Both the position numbers and the translations under genes were made by a program. Below are positions 1-5,341 of a stretch of DNA of 5,659 nucleotides, piece by piece; within the stretch, counting starts at the first letter, position 1; the number at the start of each line of letters is the position of its first letter. The notes beneath the pieces are model-generated. The model did not search any database. It saw nothing but the letters and a program-made list of their open reading frames with translations, and had not been told where the DNA came from. The DNA is taken from contig WGAD01000068.1 of assembly GCA_015489255.1 (NCBI GenBank), positions 1-5,659 on the forward strand. The letters are read 5' to 3'. The stretch comes from Anaerolineales bacterium (GTDB lineage: Bacteria; Chloroflexota; Anaerolineae; Anaerolineales; Villigracilaceae).

Positions 1-23
1 ACGCAGGGCCCTGCGTCTCTACG
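1..23. repeat. Palindromic repeat inside hsdR, truncated by window start
   Basis: Bases 1-16 (ACGCAGGGCCCTGCGT) form a perfect 8+8 inverted repeat with no loop, followed by CTCTACG. Read on the minus strand this is CGTAGAGACGCAGGG and its mirror. By symmetry with the copy at 382-426, the missing left flank should be CGTAGAG, giving arms of 15 bp. The element is read in frame by hsdR (GTA GAG ACG, Val-Glu-Thr). Confidence 0.8.
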
Positions 24-145
24 TTGGCGTTGCCGGGGCGGTCTTTCCAGTTTCCCAGGTATTCGTAGCCCAGGGCGTCGTGGAAGAAATCGATCACCCG
101 CTGCTGGGTGCGGATTTCACGTTGGCCGACGGTGGAAAGGGGCAT
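1..145 (-). CDS. hsdR: Type I restriction enzyme R subunit (HsdR), N-terminal 48 codons, cut by window edge
   Basis: HsdR is the restriction and DNA-translocation subunit of type I R-M complexes: an N-terminal endonuclease domain followed by a superfamily 2 helicase motor. Only the first 48 codons are visible. They read MPLSTVGQREIRTQQR, then VIDFFHDALGYEYLGNWKDR and PGNANVE, which matches the usual HsdR opening (a short helix, then LGY.YLG.W.DR..N.N.E). The nuclease and helicase motifs lie outside the window. The ATG at 145-143 is preceded by GAGGAG nine bases upstream. It lies three bases after the stop of the transposase gene, so translation is probably coupled or read from the same mRNA. 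Immediately after the conserved NVE residues the reading frame enters a palindromic repeat (residues 43-48, TQGPA and onward) that does not look like normal HsdR sequence. Identification rests on a short stretch plus the hsdM/hsdS context. Confidence 0.85.
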   Translation of the reverse strand, partial: MPLSTVGQREIRTQQRVIDFFHDALGYEYLGNWKDRPGNANVETQGPA

Positions 146-148
146 GGG

Positions 149-718
149 TCAATTCTCCTCGTGGTAGCGATCTTCTGTCCAGTGGGCCGGGTTGCGGATG
201 ATGTAGGCAGCGATGCGTTTATATTCCCGCTGATTGCGGATGATATGGTCGTGGAACCGGGATTGCCAGGCAAATTCGGGATGCCCGTTTTGCCGGCACC
301 AGCGGGTGACCGCCGATTTGTAGGAACGGACGATGGCCCCCAGGGACCCCGCCCGCGGCGAAATGGCGGACATTGGGTTGTCCGTTGCCGTAGAGACGTT
401 GCATTGCAACGTCTCTACGGCAACGGGGTCATCGTGTATCACAACGATTCCATGAACGTGATTGGGCATCACCACAAACACGTCTACGGATACGCGGGCG
501 GCGGTGTGACCGGGGATTTCCTGCCAGAACCGCCGGGCGGTTTCCCCGATGGGTGACAGGCGCATTTCGCCCCCCGCAATATGCCCGAAAAACGGTTGCC
601 GGTTGTGGGTGCAGATGGTGACGAAATAGGCCCCCGGCGAGGCGTAATCCCATCCCGGCCGCCGCGCGGACGGGATGCGGTATTTGCCGCGGAATTTTCG
701 GGATGAATCGTTGGTCAT
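149..718 (-). CDS. RAYT-type (REP-associated tyrosine) HUH transposase, IS200-like Y1 superfamily
   Basis: This 189-residue protein belongs to the single-strand HUH/Y1 transposases associated with REP palindromes. Family hallmarks run in order: PGAYFVTICTHNR (28-40) as first beta strand; MPNHVHGIVVI (84-94) with the HUH metal ligands H87 and H89; SYKSAVTRW (132-140); WQSRFHDHIIRN (151-162); and AAYIIRNPAHW (170-180). By alignment with E. coli RAYT (IYINP region), Y172 is the likely nucleophile. All catalytic residues are present, so it may be active. The start is placed at 718, after GGGAAAGG five bases upstream. An in-frame ATG at 790 would add 24 residues translated from a palindrome and is unlikely. 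Residues 98-112 are encoded by a 45-bp palindrome inserted in frame in the loop after the HUH strand. RAYTs normally mobilise or maintain short palindromes elsewhere rather than themselves. Here the gene sits between hsdS and hsdR. Confidence 0.9.
   Translation of the reverse strand: MTNDSSRKFRGKYRIPSARRPGWDYASPGAYFVTICTHNRQPFFGHIAGGEMRLSPIGETARRFWQEIPGHTAARVSVDVFVVMPNHVHGIVVIHDDPVAVETLQCNVSTATDNPMSAISPRAGSLGAIVRSYKSAVTRWCRQNGHPEFAWQSRFHDHIIRNQREYKRIAAYIIRNPAHWTEDRYHEEN
155..160 (-). promoter_or_regulatory. Ribosome binding site of hsdR, embedded in the transposase gene
   Basis: GAGGAG on the minus strand lies nine bases before the hsdR ATG. It falls within the codons for the last residues (HEEN) of the transposase. 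The transposase stop and the hsdR start are separated by only CCC, so the transposase 3' end carries the translation signal of the restriction subunit. This supports the ATG at 145 as the hsdR start. Confidence 0.75.
382..426. repeat. 45-bp near-perfect palindrome inside the transposase gene
   Basis: Bases 382-402 and 406-426 are perfect inverted repeats (21 bp arms) around a 3-base centre. The core is CCGTAGAGACGTTGC and its mirror. The transposase frame reads through it without a stop as PVAVETLQCNVSTAT (residues 98-112). The core GTAGAGACG matches the elements at 1-23 and 735-756. The mRNA would fold here into an exceptionally stable hairpin. Confidence 0.95.
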
Positions 719-734
719 AGGGGCCTTTCCCGTA

Positions 735-756
735 GAGACGGACAACCGTCCGTCTC
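735..756. repeat. Palindromic repeat in the transposase 5' leader
   Basis: GAGACGGAC (735-743) and GTCCGTCTC (748-756) form 9-bp arms around the loop AACC. With CGTA just before it on the plus strand, the left side reads CGTAGAGACGGAC, the family head. The right-hand outer bases have diverged (CGG instead of TACG). It lies about 17-38 bp upstream of the transposase ATG, between hsdS and the transposase, and is the only copy here outside a gene. Confidence 0.85.
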
Positions 757-794
757 CGGACGACCATCCGCCTCTGTGATCAAACGACACAATT

Positions 795-2159
795 TTATAC
801 CAACCTCACCTTGCCGGTGAGCAGGACCTGCATCATGCCCTGTTTGATCTGGCGCACCTTCTCGCGGCGGGCCTCCAGCGCGGCGATTTCGGCGTCCATG
901 TCGGCCAGCACGGCGGCGATGGCGCGTTGTTCAGGGGGCGGCGGAAATTGAAAATCGATTTGCTCAATATCACTGGGTTTCAAATTGTTGATACTTGAGC
1001 CTGAAAGAATAGTTTCAATCGCCTTTCTATATCGAGTGGTCTGAAACAAAAAAGCAATAAATTCAGGATGTGCCAAAGACTTATCCCGTGTGCGAAAACA
1101 TCCCATAAAGGCACCAAAGGTGTATTGATATCCATCGTCCAAGATGAAAGGGGCGGCTTTCCCAACCAAAGCCTTACTCCCGTTTGCCATGCAAATTACG
1201 ATATCCTCTTGCATCAAGATCTGTTGTCTCGATACTCTTTCGGAATTTACGAATTGTAAATCGGATAAATCGAGACGCTCATCTTGGACATTGTTCGCTC
1301 TAAGCAACCGAATTGTTGTTGGGCTGTCATATTGCGAAAGATCCGCATCAGGTTTGTAACTAACGCCTCGAATACATTCGCCGACATCCCCCAACCGCCT
1401 CGTCACCCACTCCCCGCTGAACCCCGGCAGGCGGGTCTTGCCGGTGAGCAGTTGCTGCATGGCGGCGGTTTTGACGGCGCGCTTTTTGGCGATCAGGGCG
1501 TCGAGCGCGGCCAGCAGACCGTCCACGTCCGCGAGGGCGGCGGCGATGGCGCGCTGCTCCGGCAGGGGGGGGAGTGGAATTAGAATAGATTTTATGATTT
1601 CGGCGCTTAAGTTCGGTTGCCCTCCTTGAGTATATGTCTCTATTATCCAGTTTTTTAAGTGAGACAGCATATAAAAAAGAAACATTGTGTTGTCTTGGAT
1701 TGGAGTAAGCGCCAGCACAGCTTGGTTTATTGCTGCCTCAATCTGTGAGATCGCTGCCTTTCCCGCTGTTGCTCCATACAAGGCAAGCAAAAGTGTACCT
1801 GCGGAAACCATTTTCGCCGAGGAACTGCGCAGACCGGCTTCTGTTATTCTTCCTTCTACCGAATCAATAAATCCCTTGTTAATGTCGCTTGACGTGATCC
1901 ATGGTATTTCTCCACCATAGTAACTGCGTATGCGAGTTGGTGGTGTTCCACCAGAATAGAATGATGCTATCTCCCTGAATGGCTTCACTTCCCAGTTCTC
2001 TGGAATCACCCCCACCTCGGTTCTTTTGTAGCCCTTTGGCAATGGAGAATGAGGAATGGATAATGGAGAATGAGGAATGGATAATGGAGAATGAGGAATG
2101 GACAATGGAGAATGAGGGGTAGATAATGGAGAATGAGATGAGGAATGGTCGGCGGTCAT
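795..2159 (-). CDS. hsdS: Type I R-M specificity subunit HsdS with two target recognition domains
   Basis: HsdS reads the bipartite DNA target for both methylation and restriction, contacting two HsdM subunits. The 454-residue protein shows: a repeat extension (9-40); the conserved entry KGYKRTEVGVIPENWEV (43-59); TRD1 (about 60-198, with GGEIPWITSSDI at 82-93); the central conserved helix region (PLPPLPEQRAIAAALAD to LLTGKTRL, about 195-244); TRD2 (about 252-405); and the C-terminal helix region (PPPPEQRAIAAVLADMD to LLTGKVRL, about 406-453). The two helix regions align without gaps. Both TRDs are visibly more AT-rich than the helix regions, as expected of exchangeable domains. The ATG at 2159 overlaps the upstream stop (ATGA) and has GGAG six bases before it. 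No other ATG precedes the conserved entry, so the repeat extension is probably translated. The target sequence cannot be inferred. Confidence 0.95.
   Translation of the reverse strand: MTADHSSSHSPLSTPHSPLSIPHSPLSIPHSPLSIPHSPLPKGYKRTEVGVIPENWEVKPFREIASFYSGGTPPTRIRSYYGGEIPWITSSDINKGFIDSVEGRITEAGLRSSSAKMVSAGTLLLALYGATAGKAAISQIEAAINQAVLALTPIQDNTMFLFYMLSHLKNWIIETYTQGGQPNLSAEIIKSILIPLPPLPEQRAIAAALADVDGLLAALDALIAKKRAVKTAAMQQLLTGKTRLPGFSGEWVTRRLGDVGECIRGVSYKPDADLSQYDSPTTIRLLRANNVQDERLDLSDLQFVNSERVSRQQILMQEDIVICMANGSKALVGKAAPFILDDGYQYTFGAFMGCFRTRDKSLAHPEFIAFLFQTTRYRKAIETILSGSSINNLKPSDIEQIDFQFPPPPEQRAIAAVLADMDAEIAALEARREKVRQIKQGMMQVLLTGKVRLV
810..926 (-). repeat. HsdS C-terminal conserved region, repeat copy B
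   Basis: This 117-bp segment encodes most of the C-terminal helix (QRAIAAVLADMD to LLTGK, residues 411-450). It aligns gap-free with 1437-1553. Identical blocks include CTTGCCGGTGAGCAG (810-824) and CGGCGGCGATGGCGCG (911-926). Such duplicated spacers are structural in HsdS and also permit recombination that swaps or deletes a TRD. Confidence 0.8.
1437..1553 (-). repeat. HsdS central conserved region, repeat copy A
   Basis: This is the partner of 810-926, with identical blocks at 1437-1451 and 1538-1553. It encodes the central spacer helix (QRAIAAALADVDG to LLTGK, residues 202-241) that separates the two TRDs and sets the distance between the two halves of the target. Confidence 0.8.
2040..2135 (-). 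repeat. 21-bp in-frame tandem repeat encoding an (SIPHSPL)n extension of HsdS
   Basis: About 4.6 copies of a 21-bp unit (plus strand AATGGATAATGGAGAATGAGG) lie at the 5' end of hsdS. They encode HSPLSTP, HSPLSIP three times, and HSPL (residues 9-40). Inner copies are almost identical and outer copies diverge, as in arrays that grow by slippage. Because the unit is 21 bp, copy change would alter length without a frameshift. The ATAATGG core is shared, in opposite orientation, with the array at 2525-2596. Confidence 0.95.
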
Positions 2160-2512
2160 CGGTTGCTCCGGGCTGTTTTGATGATGGCGGTCAACAGTTT
2201 CAGCAATTCGGTCAAATCGGCGCGCATGGAATCGCCACCTTGTGAATCCAGATAACCGGTAGCCTGCAAGAGTTCCAGCCAGTACCCGGTTTCATCGGCT
2301 TCTTTGAGAGCAATGGACATCTTGTGAATGAAATCGGCCTTGCTCTCGGCCTGGTCCGCCTCGCGGATCAACGCGCCGATCGCCGTCCCGCTGCGCAGCA
2401 ATTGTTTGCTCATCACATATTCTTTCTTCTCCTGCTGCAAAAAACGACACAAACGCACCACCCGCACCGCAAAAGCAAATGACTTTTCCCTAACCACATT
2501 CTTTTTCTTCAT
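2156..2512 (-). CDS. Four-helix-bundle protein (23S rRNA intervening-sequence protein / Avd-like family)
   Basis: The 118-residue product matches the small family often called 'four helix bundle protein' or S23/IVP. Family landmarks are KSFAFAVRVVRL (10-21), EKKEYVMSKQLLRSGTAIGA (28-47), READQAESKADFIHKMSIAL (50-69) and KEADETGYWLELL (70-82), then a final amphipathic helix (96-113). Length is normal. It is helical throughout with no signal peptide. Members were first found in insertions of 23S rRNA genes, and the relative Avd assists reverse transcriptases of diversity-generating retroelements, but most members, including this one, have no known function. The ATG at 2512 follows GGAAGGTGAG closely. 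Its stop overlaps the hsdS start (ATGA), so it is translated with the R-M operon. CCATTAT-type arrays flank it on both sides in inverted orientation, suggesting arrival as a cassette. A role in R-M is not shown. Confidence 0.88.
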   Translation of the reverse strand: MKKKNVVREKSFAFAVRVVRLCRFLQQEKKEYVMSKQLLRSGTAIGALIREADQAESKADFIHKMSIALKEADETGYWLELLQATGYLDSQGGDSMRADLTELLKLLTAIIKTARSNR

Positions 2513-2524
2513 CGCTCACCTTCC

Positions 2525-2596
2525 CCATTATCCATTATCCATTATCCCATTATCCATTATCCATTATCCATTATCCCATTACCCATTATCCATTAT
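2525..2596. repeat. CCATTAT tandem array at the hsdM/four-helix-bundle junction
   Basis: Ten tandem units of CCATTAT or CCCATTAT fill these 72 bp. The array starts 12 bases upstream of the four-helix-bundle gene and runs into hsdM, whose final codons (ATA ATG GAT AAT GGG TAA, minus strand) are array sequence. It shares the 12-mer AATGGATAATGG with the 2040-2135 array, but inverted. There are no spacers, so it is not a CRISPR array. Confidence 0.95.
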
Positions 2597-5032
2597 TTTT
2601 TTCAAGTGTTCGGCCACACGGGCGGCGTAGCGCTCCACCTCCTGCTCCAGTTCGGGCAGGGGGCGGGCGTAGCGTTCCGCCAGTTCCGCCACGCGGGCGG
2701 CCAGGCGGGCGGCAACGCCCTGCACCTGGGCGGTGATGGCCTCTTCCAGGGCGGCCAGCCATTTGTCGGCCACCACCAGGTCTTTGATTTCGTCTTCCGT
2801 CAGATCGGCGTATTTCGCCAGCGCCTGCTTGTCCAGCGCTTCCTGGGCGGCCTTGGCGCGTTTTTTGGCCGCGGCTGCGGCGGCGTTCAGCGCCAGCCAG
2901 CGTTCCAGGGCCTGGCGTTCGGCGTCATCTGGCGGGGCGTCGGCGAGTTCTTTCAGGCGGGCTTTGACGCGGCTCTTGGTGATTTTGCCGTTATCGTCCA
3001 GCACCTCGGCCAGGGGAGAAGACGGACTGTCGTCCGTCTGTACGGCGCTGTTTTCCTCGATGAAGGCCTCCAGTTCCGCCGCGGCGGTTTCTGCGGCGGC
3101 CTGCAGGCGTTCCACCTCGGCCTGTTCCGCGGCAAAATAGCGGGCGGTCAGCAGGTCGGGGGGCAGCAGGTCCATCTTGTATTTGGCCCGGCCGATGGTC
3201 AGATCGGGCGTCTCCTTGATTTTGCGCGCTTTGTCCTCGATCACGCCGCGCGGCTGGGCGGCTTCCTGCCAGCCGAGAGACGCAATCAGATAGGCATCGT
3301 CCTGCATGGTCTCGCCCCAGTAGTCCATCAGGGCCTGGTAGATGTCGTAGGGATCGATCAGCGGGATGCCCTGAAAACGGGTTAGCAGGTCATCGGCCAG
3401 GGCGCGGATCAGGTCGCGCGGGCGGTCGTTCACCTGCAGGGCGCGCAAGCGCGGTTCGTGGGCCTGCCGCCAGCCGTCGAAGCGTTCCAGCACCATCTGG
3501 CGGAAGGCGCGGAAATCGGGGTGCTCCAAAATCGTTTGTAGGGACGCATGGCCATGTGTCCCTACGTAACCCGGGCGGCCGTTTTCGACGAACAGGGCGG
3601 CCCGCAGGCCGGGGAAGGCCTGCCAGTAGGCTCCCAGGGCGTCCACGTCGCGCTGCGGGATGCCGCCCTTCAGGTGGGCTTGCAGGTCGTGCAGGTCTTC
3701 GGGTTCGCTGCTATCGATGTAGCGCGGGATGTTCAGGTTGTAGTCGTTGGCGGCGATCTCTTCCAGCGGCACCAGGCGGGAATAGCCCGGCTCCTCGATT
3801 TGCCCGCGGAAGACGTCCACAATTTTGCGGATGTCGCGCTCGCGCAGGCGGTTCTTGGCCCCGTCCTTGACGAAGCCCTTGCTGGCGTCGATCATGAACA
3901 CGCCGCGGCGTGTGCCCGCTTCTTCTTTGTCGATCACGATGATGCAGGCCGGGATGCCGGTGCCGTAGAACAGGTTGGGCGGCAGCCCGATGATCCCCTT
4001 GATCAGGCCGCGGCGCAGCAACTCCCGGCGGATGTCGGCCTCGCGGTTGCCGCGGAAGAGCACGCCGTGCGGCAGGATGATGGCCCCTTTGCCGCGGCTC
4101 TTGAGCGATTTGATGAGATGCAGCAGGAAGGCGTAATCGCCGTTCTTGGCGGGCGGGATGCCGTACTCGAAGCGGCGGAACACATCGTGTTCCGGGTCCA
4201 GGCCGTTGGTCCAGTTCTTCTGTGAGAAAGGCGGGTTGGCGACGGCGAAGTCGAAGGTTTTTAAACCGCCATCGGGGTTTTTGAAACCGGGGGCGGCCAG
4301 GGTGTTGCCGTGCCACAGTTCGGCGGTGGGATAGCCATGCAGGATCATGTTCATGCGCGCCAGCGACCAGGTAGCCAGGTCCATTTCCTGACCGTAGAGG
4401 GCCAGTTTTTTGGTGTTGGCGGCGTCGGCGGCCTTGATGAGCAGCGAACCGGAGCCGCAGGTGGGGTCGTAGACGGTCGGGGCGTCCAGTTCGGCGGCCT
4501 GCTCGATGCCGATCACCTGCGCCATCACCCGCGAGACTTCGGCGGGGGTGTAGAACTGCCCCTTGCTCTTGCCGCTCTCGGTGGCGAAGTGGCGCATCAG
4601 GTACTCGTAGGCGTCGCCCAGCAGGTCATCGCCTTCGGCGCGGTTGGCGCTGAAATCCAGCCCTTCGAAGATGCCAATCAGTTTGCTCAGGCGGTCCTGC
4701 ATCTCCTTGCCGCGCCCCAGTTTGGCCTCGTCGTTGAAATCGGCCTGGTCGATCACGCCCTTCAGGTCGTTGGCTTCGGCCAGACGGGCGATGATCTTGT
4801 TGATTTTGTCGCCAATTTCCTTGTCGCCCTTCAGTCGGGCCATGTCATCGAAGCCGCCGCCCGCGGGCACTTCGATCAGGGCATTGGGGTCGGCTTTGGC
4901 CTTGTCGGAGACGTACTTGACGAACAGCAGGGTCAGGATGTAATCCTTGTACTGCGAAGCGTCCATGCCGCCGCGCAGTTCGTCGCAGGATTGCCAGAGA
5001 GATGCGTAGAGCTGGGATTTTTTGAGTGCCAT
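2579..5032 (-). CDS. hsdM: Type I R-M methyltransferase subunit HsdM (N6-adenine), long form
   Basis: HsdM transfers a methyl group from S-adenosylmethionine to adenine N6 in the target read by HsdS. The 817-residue protein has an HsdM_N helical domain (about 5-145), KGQFYTPAEV (157-166) where the methylase domain begins, SAM-binding motif I DPTCGSGSLLI (189-199), catalytic motif IV NPPF (266-269), and the end-of-domain motif NLNIPRYID (432-440). The last ~375 residues form a C-terminal extension (about 445-817) with helical, Ala/Glu-rich, coiled-coil-like stretches near 630-665, 685-745 and 750-812. This extension is typical of a long HsdM subfamily from environmental bacteria, as against about 500-550 residues in classical HsdM. 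Two palindromes are translated in it (residues 490-499 and 665-671), and the last five residues (IMDNG) come from a tandem array. The ATG at 5032 has only a distant GGAG (12 bases) upstream. It is the first gene of the R-M operon. Confidence 0.96.
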   Translation of the reverse strand: MALKKSQLYASLWQSCDELRGGMDASQYKDYILTLLFVKYVSDKAKADPNALIEVPAGGGFDDMARLKGDKEIGDKINKIIARLAEANDLKGVIDQADFNDEAKLGRGKEMQDRLSKLIGIFEGLDFSANRAEGDDLLGDAYEYLMRHFATESGKSKGQFYTPAEVSRVMAQVIGIEQAAELDAPTVYDPTCGSGSLLIKAADAANTKKLALYGQEMDLATWSLARMNMILHGYPTAELWHGNTLAAPGFKNPDGGLKTFDFAVANPPFSQKNWTNGLDPEHDVFRRFEYGIPPAKNGDYAFLLHLIKSLKSRGKGAIILPHGVLFRGNREADIRRELLRRGLIKGIIGLPPNLFYGTGIPACIIVIDKEEAGTRRGVFMIDASKGFVKDGAKNRLRERDIRKIVDVFRGQIEEPGYSRLVPLEEIAANDYNLNIPRYIDSSEPEDLHDLQAHLKGGIPQRDVDALGAYWQAFPGLRAALFVENGRPGYVGTHGHASLQTILEHPDFRAFRQMVLERFDGWRQAHEPRLRALQVNDRPRDLIRALADDLLTRFQGIPLIDPYDIYQALMDYWGETMQDDAYLIASLGWQEAAQPRGVIEDKARKIKETPDLTIGRAKYKMDLLPPDLLTARYFAAEQAEVERLQAAAETAAAELEAFIEENSAVQTDDSPSSPLAEVLDDNGKITKSRVKARLKELADAPPDDAERQALERWLALNAAAAAAKKRAKAAQEALDKQALAKYADLTEDEIKDLVVADKWLAALEEAITAQVQGVAARLAARVAELAERYARPLPELEQEVERYAARVAEHLKKIMDNG
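3020..3039. repeat. Degenerate palindrome inside hsdM C-terminal region
   Basis: AGACGGAC (3020-3027) and GTCCGTCT (3032-3039) form perfect 8-bp arms around TGTC. These arms are the same as those of the element at 735-756. On the minus strand it is preceded by CGTAC, giving a head CGTACAGACGGAC, one base from the family consensus. hsdM reads it in frame as QTDDSPS within a Ser/Asp/Pro-rich linker between helical segments. Confidence 0.75.
3538..3565. repeat. 28-bp palindrome inside hsdM
   Basis: GTAGGGACGCATGG (3538-3551) and CCATGTGTCCCTAC (3552-3565) are 14-bp arms with a single G-T mismatch and no loop. It is the GTAGGGAC variant of the family. hsdM reads it as VGTHGHASL (490-498), between RPGY and QTILEHPDF, which look like ordinary HsdM extension sequence. 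Confidence 0.9.
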
Positions 5033-5136
5033 GAGGTGTGGAATCTCCGTTGCGGAATCGGATGGCTGGCGTTGGGCGCTGCGGCGCCTGATGCGTCGTG
5101 CCCGTGTCTCCTGAAGGCAAGGGTGTCTGTTGGAAA

Positions 5137-5142
5137 ATTCTA
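5137..5142 (-). promoter_or_regulatory. Weak candidate -10 box upstream of hsdM
   Basis: TAGAAT on the minus strand lies in the AT-richer part of the 5033-5206 gap between the tRNA terminator and hsdM. It would give a leader of about 100 bases. No convincing -35 hexamer sits 16-18 bp upstream, so this is only a candidate. The rest of this gap shows no gene or RNA that I can recognise. Confidence 0.25.
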
Positions 5143-5206
5143 CCCGAAAATGAGGTTGCTGCGCGAGATTTTTTGCAAAGCCTATTCGCGTTCCTTCCCC
5201 CGGTAT

Positions 5207-5239
5207 AAAAAACGCCCTCCAGGTGCGGCGTTCACCTGG
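5207..5239 (-). terminator. Rho-independent terminator of the tRNA-Val transcript
   Basis: On the minus strand AACGCC (5232-5227) pairs with GGCGTT (5216-5211) around a 10-base loop and runs into a T tract (TTTTTT, 5212-5207), 24 bases after the tRNA 3' end. A competing hairpin, CCAGGTG (5239-5233) with CACCTGG (5225-5219), uses the loop of the first, so the two cannot form together. The first one, with the T tract adjacent, is the likely terminator. Confidence 0.75.
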
Positions 5240-5255
5240 GGGGCCATTGGGGAGG

Positions 5256-5329
<74 letters not shown>

Positions 5330-5341
5330 ACGGCGTGGGGC

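Noticed and set aside
719..790. Longer transposase start at 790 adding 24 residues
   Set aside because: The extra residues are translated from the leader palindrome, do not resemble the family N-terminus, and a ribosome binding site fits the ATG at 718 instead.
2156..2512. Avd-like accessory gene of a diversity-generating retroelement
   Set aside because: The protein family is related, but there is no reverse transcriptase and no template/variable repeat pair with adenine-specific differences in the window.
2525..2596. Possible CRISPR array
   Set aside because: Units of 7-8 bp are directly abutting with no unique spacers, and the same holds for the 21-bp array at 2040-2135.
3274..3286. Another GAGAGACGC repeat head inside hsdM
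   Set aside because: No matching inverted arm lies nearby and the codons read as ordinary HsdM sequence (YLIASLGW).
5060..5100. GC-rich dyad upstream of hsdM (GGCGC/GCGCC)
   Set aside because: The stem is only five base pairs in very GC-rich DNA, with no T tract or operator-like symmetry, so chance is sufficient.
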